The notes under the pieces: model-generated
The model's database searches: none
What the model was told of the DNA's origin: nothing
Seen by the model: only the letters and a program-made list of their open reading frames with translations
Shown here: positions 32,919 through 44,453 of the stretch, piece after piece
Layout of the letters: every line of letters begins with the position of its first letter
Numbering within the stretch: position 1 is the stretch's first letter
Translations under genes and position numbers: made by a program
Source: an uncultured Bacteroidales bacterium
Lineage (GTDB): Bacteria; Bacteroidota; Bacteroidia; Bacteroidales; UBA932
DNA length: 50,874 nucleotides
Reading direction: 5' to 3'
Assembly: GCA_900319375.1 (NCBI GenBank)
Contig: ONOI01000004.1
Coordinates: forward strand, 1-50,874

Positions 32919-35543
32919 CTACTGTTTAATGATGGTTCTTGAGGAAGACTGTCCCTCGTACTCTACAAAAAGGGTATAGCGACCAGGGGCCACATCTACC
33001 ATATTGATTTGTGCCGGCTCGAACGCGCTGCATTCGATAGTCTTGTCGATAACCGCATTCCCCGACGGGGAAACAAGCCTGATTCTGGCAGGGGCCATAG
33101 TAAGGCCGGTAGCCACCGAAAGAATGTCTACGACGGGATTAGGATAGGCGCTGACCACCTCTCCCTCGTCCCTTACGAGAACATTGAAGCTGGCTTTTAC
33201 CGACTCGTTTCGCGAATCGGAAGCTTTTACGGAAATCGTAGTTGTACCCGACTCCGCTACAGCCTTCACTGTCACCTTATCTCCCGAGGTACTGACCTCG
33301 ACCACCTTGAAAGAGCCGGAAGTCTCAGTCTTCAAGCTCAGAGTCTCTCCGTCTGCATCATAGAAGTATTCACTCATTTTCAGGGTAACTGACTTACCCT
33401 TACCTGGAATGATGATGTCTTCTATTTCTTTCTTGAGAACCGGCGCGCTATTTGGTTTGACGGTATAGACGATTTCATACTCAGTAACAAGACCAAAGCC
33501 GTCATCGGCTGTAAACGTAGCCGTATGGGTCTCAGAAGTAGTTGCAGTTCCGTCTACATAAAGTTCGTAGTCGAAATCGGAAATCTTTACCAATTCTTCT
33601 CCGTCTCCTCCCGGAATATAGCTAAGTTCGATAGAATGACCGTCTGGATCAGAGACGTGGAAGGGGAAACTGAGCCTGGTCCACGAAGGAACAATGTAAT
33701 CACCCTTATAGTTGGATGAGAACTCGGGGGCGTGATTACTTCCGGTAGTGATCTGTACTGAGGCAGACTTTGCGGAAGCTACTCCCTTGGCATTGACCGA
33801 CTCAACCGCTACATAGTAATTGGTATCAAAGTCAAGTCCTTTCAGACTGAGCGGGAGGGACTCTCCTGCGCTCTTGCCTTGATTACGGAAGAACTCAGTC
33901 TTCGCCGCCGACCAGTCTCCGGGAACTTTAGACGCCAACACATTGAAGCCATAGACATTCATAGTCTCGACCGAGCAAGCGGGAACCGTTATAGACAGGT
34001 TCAGGGTGTTTGAAATAACTTCAGTCTCGAAATCAGTCACGACGGGCGCTGCTACATCCAGGTCATATTCAACCGCGGCAAGCGCATCCACGAGCGGTCC
34101 GATGGCAAACGAGGCGTCCAGGTCTTTGTTGTTCGCCCCACCTATAAGTTTGGCAATCAGATCCTCGCGGGTGAAGCCTGGGCCGCCACAAGCCGCGACC
34201 ACGAGAGCCGCCACTCCGGCAACATGGGGACAAGCCATGGATGTTCCGGAATATTTTGCGTAGGAATTACCTGTAACGGTGCTGAGGATATTGCTCGCCT
34301 CTCCACCGGGTGCGGCTATGTCTACCCAGTCTCCATAGTTTGAGAAGCTCGAGCGCACGCCCATCTGCGAGATAGAGCCGACCGCGATAGCTCCCCCGTA
34401 ACAAGCCGGAGCAGCGTATTGCGAGGTCTCATTACCGGCAGCGAACAACACTAGACCACCTTTCATCAGACCGGTCTGATTTCCGTCCGCATCGCAGCCA
34501 GCGTATGTGTTGAAATAGTCGATAGCATCTTTCAAAGGGTGTGCGTAGTAACCGACATTCGGCCTTACGAAATACTCATATCCTTTCTTGGCCGCTTCAG
34601 GATCGAACTTTCCGTCTTTGTCTTTATAGTCCAGCCCCCAGCTGTTGTTGCAGATAATCGCACCGTGGTCTGCCGCCCATTTGATTGCAGCGGCATCGTC
34701 TCCCTGGAGAGTCTTTCCGCCTTGTTCGTGCATTATCTGGCAGGACATGATTCTGGCGCCTCCTTTACCATTGGCATAGTCGCCGCCGGCGATGCCGCAT
34801 ACTCCAAGATTGTTATTGTTTACGGCAGCTATCGTACCGGCAACATGGGTTCCATGGCCGTCAGGATAGATGGTGTAGCCAGTGCTGCCATAAAGAAAGC
34901 ACTTGCTGCCTTCAGGGCCTGGTTGGATTGCGTTTGCAAGCAGATCGCCGTGTTCCAGTTCCACTCCTGAGTCAACAACGGCAACAATTACCCTTGAATC
35001 TCCGGTAGTATATTTTTCCCATACAGGAACGACATTGATATCTGCCCATTCAAGGGAAGTATTCTCATAGTGCCATTGCTGAGAAGCCATAGGGTCGTTG
35101 AACGGAATCGCGGCTGTCTTTTTTGCAACAACGGGGGCGATAGATGATACTCCCGATACTGCCATCAAATTCCTTGATGCAGTAGCAAGGTCTACCGACT
35201 CATCAAAACTCACTTTATACCAGAGATGCAGGCCGGCTTTGCGCGTCCTGTCTTCGAATTCTCCTGCGAAGGGGAACACCCTCTCGAAGGATTTGGCTCC
35301 AATCTCGTCGAAAGACATATTAAGGTCCATCGACCTGGTATAAAGTTTACCCTTGGAAGCAGTTGGCTCCACCTCCAGGGCGAGTTTGTTAGCAAGTTTT
35401 ACATAGAGTTCTCCTCTCAAAGCACCTGCCTCAGTAATGACTTCGGATTGCTCCACTACAGGCTTTACAACTGCAATTTCATCTTTATTGCAGGCGGCAA
35501 AAAGCAGGATGGAAGAAAGGAGTATCAGCCGTTTTCTGTTCAT
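32919..35543 (-). CDS. Subtilisin-like S8 protease with T9SS type A sorting tail
   Basis: 874 residues. The N-terminus is a lipoprotein signal (LFAAC, Cys18), then a propeptide-like region (about 40-140). The S8 domain (about 150-480) has the complete triad: D191 in 'VVDSGVE', H230 in 'GHGTHVAGT' and S435 in 'GTSMACPHVAG', with oxyanion N371. Fibronectin- and cadherin-like domains follow (about 500-790). The last ~80 residues, from 'YPNPVVD' through 'PGRYTLFVEY' to the end, are a T9SS type A sorting domain. Likely a surface protease; the pairing of lipobox and T9SS tail is unusual. Confidence 0.9.
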   Translation of the reverse strand: MNRKRLILLSSILLFAACNKDEIAVVKPVVEQSEVITEAGALRGELYVKLANKLALEVEPTASKGKLYTRSMDLNMSFDEIGAKSFERVFPFAGEFEDRTRKAGLHLWYKVSFDESVDLATASRNLMAVSGVSSIAPVVAKKTAAIPFNDPMASQQWHYENTSLEWADINVVPVWEKYTTGDSRVIVAVVDSGVELEHGDLLANAIQPGPEGSKCFLYGSTGYTIYPDGHGTHVAGTIAAVNNNNLGVCGIAGGDYANGKGGARIMSCQIMHEQGGKTLQGDDAAAIKWAADHGAIICNNSWGLDYKDKDGKFDPEAAKKGYEYFVRPNVGYYAHPLKDAIDYFNTYAGCDADGNQTGLMKGGLVLFAAGNETSQYAAPACYGGAIAVGSISQMGVRSSFSNYGDWVDIAAPGGEASNILSTVTGNSYAKYSGTSMACPHVAGVAALVVAACGGPGFTREDLIAKLIGGANNKDLDASFAIGPLVDALAAVEYDLDVAAPVVTDFETEVISNTLNLSITVPACSVETMNVYGFNVLASKVPGDWSAAKTEFFRNQGKSAGESLPLSLKGLDFDTNYYVAVESVNAKGVASAKSASVQITTGSNHAPEFSSNYKGDYIVPSWTRLSFPFHVSDPDGHSIELSYIPGGDGEELVKISDFDYELYVDGTATTSETHTATFTADDGFGLVTEYEIVYTVKPNSAPVLKKEIEDIIIPGKGKSVTLKMSEYFYDADGETLSLKTETSGSFKVVEVSTSGDKVTVKAVAESGTTTISVKASDSRNESVKASFNVLVRDEGEVVSAYPNPVVDILSVATGLTMAPARIRLVSPSGNAVIDKTIECSAFEPAQINMVDVAPGRYTLFVEYEGQSSSRTIIKQ

Positions 35544-35554
35544 AATAAGTAGAG

Positions 35555-35590
35555 TGTAAAGAAAGGTCGGCCTTTAGGGGCCGGCCTTTC
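35555..35590 (-). terminator. Terminator-like stem between the lipoprotein and S8 genes
   Basis: On the - strand GAAAGGCCGGCC (35590-35579) pairs with GGCCGACCTTTC (35572-35561) with one C-A mismatch around a 6-nt loop, followed by TTTAC. It sits in the 70-nt gap between two same-strand genes and leaves little room for a full promoter before the S8 gene, so partial read-through is likely. Confidence 0.65.
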
Positions 35591-35613
35591 CATAATATTA
35601 AGCGTAATTACTG

Positions 35614-36510
35614 TTAAAGAGCGTCGTAAACAGTGGTGGGATATTTCTCGAACCAACCATCGTTCTTAATACTGTACAGGCCCCAAGCTTGGACTGTCAT
35701 CTTAGTCATCTCCTTATTGAAGGTGATCGTGTAAGTCGACGCATCCTTGAAATCATCCGTCATAGGAAGTCCAAGGAGCTGGTAGAAAGCAACAAGGCCC
35801 GTACCCGGATCCTGAATTTCGAATGCGCCCTCTTCAGCATCAACTTCGATAGTTACGGTAGGATTCTCGACATCGGCGATATTTGCCTCGCCAACAACAA
35901 AAACAGAGAACTTGTTTGAGAGGAGATAAGGATCGAAATCACTGAATGTAACCATGTGGGTCGTAGGATCGTAGCTGACCTTGATGGTGGAATCATACTC
36001 GTCACCCCAGTAGGCTACGAGATGTGCGTAGTAGGACTTTGTTCCCTCTCCGGTAATAGGGAGCTTCTTGTACCACTCGATATCAGGGACATCGATGACA
36101 AGGACCTCGGAAAGCTGGGTACCGGCAAGAGTCGAAGCGCTTGCTACGATATAATTCCTCTTTCCGGTAATCACGGAGACAGTGTCGATGGTGAAAGATC
36201 CATCAGCAGTAACTCCTTCAACGGGGAAGAACTTAGTTGTCTTCATCGTTGAATCCGTAGTAGTCAAGAATCCGACGGAGAGTGAATCACAGTCAGCCGA
36301 AACACCCGAAACGGTCAGAGTGACGCTTGCAATACCCTTGACATTGTCGAAGGTATAGTTGTCAAGGTCGATGGAAACCGTAGGGGTAGAAGCTTTGAAA
36401 GGAGTGAAACCTTTCTCGACTTCCGCCTTGCTGGGAGCCTCCTTGTTACAGGCAAGAAGAGCTACCGAAGCGGCGGCGATCAAAGCAACAGTTTTAAATA
36501 TTTTTTTCAT
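35614..36510 (-). CDS. Surface-type lipoprotein downstream of SusD (SusE/F position)
   Basis: 298 residues with a lipoprotein signal (LLACN, Cys21). The mature part is beta-rich, with an Ig-like stretch early on ('SVTLTVSGVSADCDSLSVGF'), and ends 'WFEKYPTTVYDAL'. I do not recognise a named family. Its place directly after susD, with a 20-nt gap, suggests the surface glycan- or peptide-binding lipoprotein often found there (SusE/SusF-like role). The function is inferred from context only. Confidence 0.7.
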   Translation of the reverse strand: MKKIFKTVALIAAASVALLACNKEAPSKAEVEKGFTPFKASTPTVSIDLDNYTFDNVKGIASVTLTVSGVSADCDSLSVGFLTTTDSTMKTTKFFPVEGVTADGSFTIDTVSVITGKRNYIVASASTLAGTQLSEVLVIDVPDIEWYKKLPITGEGTKSYYAHLVAYWGDEYDSTIKVSYDPTTHMVTFSDFDPYLLSNKFSVFVVGEANIADVENPTVTIEVDAEEGAFEIQDPGTGLVAFYQLLGLPMTDDFKDASTYTITFNKEMTKMTVQAWGLYSIKNDGWFEKYPTTVYDAL

Positions 36511-36530
36511 ATTCTTTCGTCTTTAATGAA

Positions 36531-38090
36531 TTACTCACCTTCACCTTCATCAGGGGTCTTGAACTCTTCGGGTCCTGTGATCCATTCATTCTTCTCTTCC
36601 TCGGTGATATAGACATTGTTCTGAATCTCCCTCTGAGGGATCTGGAAGTTCCAGCTCTTAGCGTGAGCAGGGAAAGCATACTGTGCCTGAGCTGAGTGGT
36701 TGGTTCCTGCGTAAGTTCTGTCAACACCCTTGGCAAGACGGCGCAGATCGAAGTACTCGAAACCTTCGCCCCAGAGCTCTATACGGCGCTGGAGAAGAAC
36801 TTCCTGAAGGTCAGCAGTCTTAGTCCAAGCCGGATCACGCTTCGCCATAAGGGTAGCGAGAGTAGTACTTGTTCCGTCCTTACGGGCTTCTGCTTCAGCG
36901 ATGATGAGGTACATCTCAGCTGCGCGCATAAAGGTGTAGTCCTGGAGATAGTTGGCATCTCCGCCGAACTTACGTGCTGCATAAGCGAGCTTACCTCCGG
37001 CATAAGGAGCACTTGAGTCTCCGTCAGGTCCGTTGAACAGGGACTTGCGGTAGTCGGAAACAGGAATCTGGTTGTACAGGCTGGCGTCAATGCAACGTAC
37101 GCTCTGTCCAATTCCGCCGTAACCGTAGTTGTCGTTGCTCATATGAGAGAAGAACGAAGCGTATGTAGTCTGAGTCTCCGAGGTGTGGTTGAAGCCCCAC
37201 ATAACCTCAGGATCTTCAATCTCCTTGAAGCCGGCGTGGAGGCGGGCGTTATCCATAAGGGTGTAGCCGTCGAGAGCAGCGGTAGCTGCGGCGATGGCCT
37301 TGTCCCACTGCTGGCTGAGAAGATAGTACCTTGCTGCGATACCCTGAGCGACGTTGTAATCAACCTCATTCTTTGTGAGGCGGGGTGCACCGTCGAGCAG
37401 AGGAAGTGCGAGATCAATATTCCTCTCGATTTCTACGCAGAGATCTTCAATCTTGTTACGTCCACTCTTTGCAGCGACCTCTTCGGTAGTCTTTCCGTCG
37501 CGGACTGCATAGATGATAGGAACAGCCGGAGCTTCCTTGTTGAAAGTAGCATTGGGATAATCGCCAAGTGCAACATCCTGGAAGAGCTGAATAAGATAAT
37601 AGTAGCTGAAAGCTCTTAGAGCATAAGCCTGTCCGAGATAGCTGCGGAGAACAGGATTGGTAGGATCATCCTCTCCGAAGAAGTCGATGACTTCATTGGT
37701 ATTCTTAATCAGGGTAAAGTAGAAGTTCCACAGCTGGTAAGGGCGACTCCAATCCCATTGACCGTAGTCGTGGTTAATATCATAAGTTCCCCAGTTCCAA
37801 GAACCATTGACGGCGATATCCTGTCCCATAAGGTCAGTGATGGCGCCGATGGCGAGGTGGCCGTAGTCGTCGTGGACAGTGCCTGTACTGGCCTGGGTGT
37901 TGTACTGGACCATCCAGGCATAGAATCCGTTCACATAAGCGGCAAGGAATTCCGGATCGGCCTCGACGATTTCTGCGGCATCACTACCGGACAGTCGGGA
38001 CGAAGAACGGACATCAAAGTTCTCCTCGGAGCACGAATACACCGAAAGGGCAAAAAGAACTACGGAGAATAAAGCAATGTATTTTTTCAT
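36531..38090 (-). CDS. SusD/RagB-family surface substrate-binding lipoprotein
   Basis: 519 residues with a lipoprotein signal (VYSCS, Cys20). The SusD helical (TPR-like) fold is shown by 'GQAYALRAFSYYYLIQLFQDV' split over about residues 168-188 and by the C-terminal 'LLQRRIELWGEGFEYFDLRR'. It forms the lid over the SusC barrel encoded just upstream (17-nt gap) and captures substrate at the cell surface. Neighbouring proteases rather than glycosidases hint at peptides, as for RagB. Confidence 0.95.
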   Translation of the reverse strand: MKKYIALFSVVLFALSVYSCSEENFDVRSSSRLSGSDAAEIVEADPEFLAAYVNGFYAWMVQYNTQASTGTVHDDYGHLAIGAITDLMGQDIAVNGSWNWGTYDINHDYGQWDWSRPYQLWNFYFTLIKNTNEVIDFFGEDDPTNPVLRSYLGQAYALRAFSYYYLIQLFQDVALGDYPNATFNKEAPAVPIIYAVRDGKTTEEVAAKSGRNKIEDLCVEIERNIDLALPLLDGAPRLTKNEVDYNVAQGIAARYYLLSQQWDKAIAAATAALDGYTLMDNARLHAGFKEIEDPEVMWGFNHTSETQTTYASFFSHMSNDNYGYGGIGQSVRCIDASLYNQIPVSDYRKSLFNGPDGDSSAPYAGGKLAYAARKFGGDANYLQDYTFMRAAEMYLIIAEAEARKDGTSTTLATLMAKRDPAWTKTADLQEVLLQRRIELWGEGFEYFDLRRLAKGVDRTYAGTNHSAQAQYAFPAHAKSWNFQIPQREIQNNVYITEEEKNEWITGPEEFKTPDEGEGE

Positions 38091-38107
38091 GATCGTATCT
38101 CCTTTAA

Positions 38108-41100
38108 TTAAAATGAAACAGAAACACCGCAGGAAATGGTGCGGAGTGCGGAATAGGTATTTCCGTTACCTCCGGTGAAGGACTTACGTACATCCATACC
38201 CTTACGTGCTGAGAGATACCATACGTTGTCACCAGTGAGATAGAGTCTGACTGAGCTGATCGGGAGATTGTTCACGAGTTTCTCAGGGAGAGTATATCCC
38301 AGGGTAACGTTACGAAGGCTTATGTAAGAAGATTTGATGAGGAACCTTGTTGAGGTTTCATTAGCAGTCTGCTCAGCCATCTGGACGCGAGGAATATCGC
38401 TTCCGGTATTCTGAGGAGTCCACCTGTTGAAGATGTCTTTGTGCCAGTTGTTACCGGCGCGGCCTGCAGTCATGAGGGTCTGATATACGGAATCGAGGGT
38501 GTAACCGCCAAGCTGATAAGCGAAGTTGGCGCTGAAATCGAAGCCGTAGAACCTGAGCTGAGTGTTGAAACCGCCATAGAGGTCAGGAATAGGGGTCTTG
38601 CCAGTCTTGACGCGGGTTGCTTCTCCGGTAGAGGTGACGGTCTTTTCAAGCTTGCCGGTGGAGAGGCCTGTAACGGGATCTGTCTCATACTTATTGTAGA
38701 GAGCATGTCCGTTCTGAGGATCAACGCCTGCGTACTCAAACAGATAGTAGTTGTACAGAGGCTGACCCACCTCGCGCCAAGAGTTGCCAACCTGCTTTCC
38801 GTACTCGGGATAATCCGAAGGGATGCGGGTTACCATATTCTTGTAGTGAGTTCCATTGAGGCCGACCGTCCAAACGATATTGCGTGTCTTGACAAGAGTT
38901 GCACCGAGTTCAAACTCAATACCCTTGTTCATCATGTCCATATCGTTGACAAGCTGGCTTGCAGGGGTTCCCTGAGAAGGAGGAAGAGGACGGCTGTAGA
39001 TCATGTCCTTAGTCTCCTTGACGAAGTACTCAACATTGAAGTTTACCCTGCTGAAGAGAGAGCCTTCAATACCGACATTGAAGTTGTCGGACTTCTCCCA
39101 AGTAACCTCAGGAGCAGCACGGAATGTCTGAATGAGGGAAGCCTCACCGTCGACGCGGTCGATACGATAGAGGTTCTCGAATACGCGGGTGTAACCGATG
39201 TTATCATTACCCTGGGTACCGAAGCTGCCTTTGACGCGGAGAGCGTCGATTGCGCCGAGATCCCTGAGGAATGACTCCTGCTTGATGTTCCAAGCTGCAC
39301 CTACGCTCCAGAAGGAACCCCAGCGATTCTCTTTCGAGAAGCGGGAAGAACCGTCACGACGATAAGATGCGGAAAGGATATACTTGTTTGCGTAGCTGTA
39401 CTCGACGCGGCTGAAGAAGCCCTCGAGGAAGTACTCGCTGGTTGCAGAAGTAAGATCCTGATAGTTGATAGCATTTGCAAAGTCGGGCTCGCTGGCGTTC
39501 ACGAACTTAGTCATGTGGCCGTAGAGATAGTAGCTCTGGTCCCTCTTTGTTTCGTGACCGATGAGGAGGTTGATGTCGTGGTTGCCAAATGAAGGAGTCC
39601 AGTTAATGAGCTGGTTGGCGTTGACGGCTGTATAACGGTCTGTCTCCTGATAGCCACGGCCTTCTACCTTAAGGGCATCACCGCCGTTGGGGGTATAGAA
39701 AGTGTTGCTCTTCGTATTGAACACGTCATAAGCTACGTTAGCAGTAACGACAAGGTCCTTCATGAGTTTGAGGTTTACATAACCTCTAGAGGAAAGGTTG
39801 TCGGTAATATCGCTGTTGATAGAGTCGATAGCCTGACCATAAGGGTTGGCTGTTGCACCATAGGCACGACCTGTATCACCCCAGTCGAACAGTTTGTTTC
39901 CCTTAGGACCATACTGAAGAACTCCGTCTGAATCATAAAGATAGATAGGATAGATAGGAGCGATTTGCTGAGCGAACATGAAGAAGTTACTGTAGTTGTT
40001 ACCCTCGTCGTCAACATACTTGGTCTGGTTTGTATTCGCATAGGAAAGGTTGAGACCTGCCTGGATGAAATCGTTTACGTTGTGATCAACTTTGGCGCGG
40101 AAACCAACACGCTGGAAACCGGAGTTGACAACATAACCCTCATCGTTCAGGTAAGATGCGGATACATAACCCTGAGTCTTATCAGAACCACCTGAAACTG
40201 CGACATTGTATTCCTGACGGATACCGTTGCGGAAAAGGTCTTTGTTCCAGTTGTCGGTCCACTTAAGCTGGTTAGCGTTTGCATTAAGCTTACCGGTTGT
40301 AGGATCAACGATCTCAGTATCCCCTACACCTTTATAAATGTTGTAAGGTCCAAGATAATCGGCAAGCATAGACTGCGAAGCGATGATTCCTGCCTGAGCG
40401 AGATCAAGACCGGTAGCATAGTAGTTGGTGTTGCGGATAGCTTCCCAAGTCATCTCGTAGAACTCACCGGGATCAGTAATAGTCTCGTAAGCAGGAACGG
40501 CACGGGAGTTGACACCTACTCTTGCATCGAAATTGACAGACACCTTACCGGCAGAACCGCGCTTGGTTGTAATGATGATAACACCATTGGAACCACGGGC
40601 ACCGTAAAGGGAGTTTGCCGCAGCGTCCTTAAGGACGGTGATGGACTCGATATCCTGAGAAGGAATCGAATTAAGACCACCCTCGTACGGAACGCCGTCT
40701 ACCACGATAAGCGGAGAGGTCGATGCTGATACAGAACCGAAACCACGGATCTGGATGCTTGCGCCAGCACCAGGAGTACCGGAAGAGCTGGCGGTCTGGA
40801 GACCTGCTACAGCACCTTCAAGGGCCTTGCTGATGTTTGAAGTCTGCATCTTCTTGATCGTCTCGGTTCCGAGCTGGGTTGCGGATCCCGTGAAGGAAGA
40901 CTTCTTGGTGGTACCGTAAGCCACAACGATCGTTTCGTCGAGCTGCTGAGCATCAGATTCGAGGGCGACATTCACCACTGACCTGCCTGCTACGGCAACT
41001 TCGACAGACACAAAGCCCAGGCAAGAGACCTCGAGAACTCCGTCCTTAGGTACGGAAATCGAGAAGTTGCCCAATGCATCTGACAATGCATAGTTGGTAG

Positions 41101-41254
41101 CGCTGCCGACAAGCTGGATGGTTGCGCCGGGAACGGCCTCACCAGTCGCAGCGTCAGTGACGGTACCGGATACGCGCACATTCTGCTGTGCAAACGCAAC
41201 GGTAGCAATCATAAGCGCTACAAGGGTCGTGAAAAAAAGCTTTACTTTTTTCAT
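38108..41254 (-). CDS. SusC/RagA-family TonB-dependent outer-membrane transporter
   Basis: 1048 residues. A Sec signal ends near VAFA-Q, followed by a carboxypeptidase-regulatory-like domain (about 25-105, 'VSGTVTDAATGEAVPGATI'). Then come a TonB box region ('LDETIVVAYGTTKKSS'), the plug ('IRGFGSVSASTSPLIVVDG', 'LKDAAANSLYGARGSNG') and a 22-strand barrel ending in Phe. It imports the substrate bound by SusD, powered by TonB. No STN domain is present, so signalling through an anti-sigma factor is not expected. Confidence 0.96.
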   Translation of the reverse strand: MKKVKLFFTTLVALMIATVAFAQQNVRVSGTVTDAATGEAVPGATIQLVGSATNYALSDALGNFSISVPKDGVLEVSCLGFVSVEVAVAGRSVVNVALESDAQQLDETIVVAYGTTKKSSFTGSATQLGTETIKKMQTSNISKALEGAVAGLQTASSSGTPGAGASIQIRGFGSVSASTSPLIVVDGVPYEGGLNSIPSQDIESITVLKDAAANSLYGARGSNGVIIITTKRGSAGKVSVNFDARVGVNSRAVPAYETITDPGEFYEMTWEAIRNTNYYATGLDLAQAGIIASQSMLADYLGPYNIYKGVGDTEIVDPTTGKLNANANQLKWTDNWNKDLFRNGIRQEYNVAVSGGSDKTQGYVSASYLNDEGYVVNSGFQRVGFRAKVDHNVNDFIQAGLNLSYANTNQTKYVDDEGNNYSNFFMFAQQIAPIYPIYLYDSDGVLQYGPKGNKLFDWGDTGRAYGATANPYGQAIDSINSDITDNLSSRGYVNLKLMKDLVVTANVAYDVFNTKSNTFYTPNGGDALKVEGRGYQETDRYTAVNANQLINWTPSFGNHDINLLIGHETKRDQSYYLYGHMTKFVNASEPDFANAINYQDLTSATSEYFLEGFFSRVEYSYANKYILSASYRRDGSSRFSKENRWGSFWSVGAAWNIKQESFLRDLGAIDALRVKGSFGTQGNDNIGYTRVFENLYRIDRVDGEASLIQTFRAAPEVTWEKSDNFNVGIEGSLFSRVNFNVEYFVKETKDMIYSRPLPPSQGTPASQLVNDMDMMNKGIEFELGATLVKTRNIVWTVGLNGTHYKNMVTRIPSDYPEYGKQVGNSWREVGQPLYNYYLFEYAGVDPQNGHALYNKYETDPVTGLSTGKLEKTVTSTGEATRVKTGKTPIPDLYGGFNTQLRFYGFDFSANFAYQLGGYTLDSVYQTLMTAGRAGNNWHKDIFNRWTPQNTGSDIPRVQMAEQTANETSTRFLIKSSYISLRNVTLGYTLPEKLVNNLPISSVRLYLTGDNVWYLSARKGMDVRKSFTGGNGNTYSALRTISCGVSVSF

Positions 41255-41600
41255 AAGCGTTAAACTTTGTTAAACAATAAATAATACACTATACTTTAAT
41301 AGTTTCTTATCTTTAGGTTATACTCCGGCCCCGAAAGGGCGCTAAAAAAACGAGTAAATCGAGCACAAGGTAGGAAGAAAAATCCAAACCGCAAAATTTT
41401 ATAAGGGCTCTCAATATTGAATATCTTGCCGCCTGAACGGCTTTTTGCATATTATTTACGTTCTATTGCGGGTAAAGTGCTTTCATTTTATTACTTTATA
41501 CAGCAAAATGCTTAAAAATTGATACCGTAACAATTATTAAAAATTTTCATAAACCATTCTTTTTTCATTCTAACCCCGATTTCACTATATTTGTGACCAT
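41255..41600. other. AT-rich divergent intergenic region between susC and the S41 protease gene
   Basis: 346 nt without a gene. Near susC there is a repeated GTTAAAC word (around 41264-41280). A GCCC-CGAAA-GGGC hairpin lies at 41328-41340. On the + strand a TATCTTTA box (41308-41315) is followed at 41428-41446 by GCCG-CCTGAA-CGGC and TTTTT, which could bound a short antisense RNA. I see no clear full promoter for susC. The -7 box for the S41 gene is at the right end. Confidence 0.6.
41586..41593 (+). promoter_or_regulatory. -7 promoter box of the S41 protease gene
   Basis: TATATTTG matches TAnnTTTG fully. The -33 region 20 nt upstream is TTTTT rather than TTTG. The ATG at 41601 is 7 nt after the box, so the leader should be about 4 nt. 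Confidence 0.65.
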
Positions 41601-44394
<2,794 letters not shown>

Positions 44395-44428
44395 TTATGA
44401 TTTTCTCATTTTTGGCCCAAAAGCCACG

Positions 44429-44436
44429 CAAATTTA
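44429..44436 (-). promoter_or_regulatory. -7 promoter box of enolase
   Basis: TAAATTTG on the - strand matches TAnnTTTG and is about 62 nt upstream of the enolase ATG. The nearest TTTG is only 13 nt upstream, short of the usual 19-21, so support is partial. The remaining gap is AT-rich. Confidence 0.5.
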
Positions 44437-44453
44437 ACAATTTTCCGGACAAA

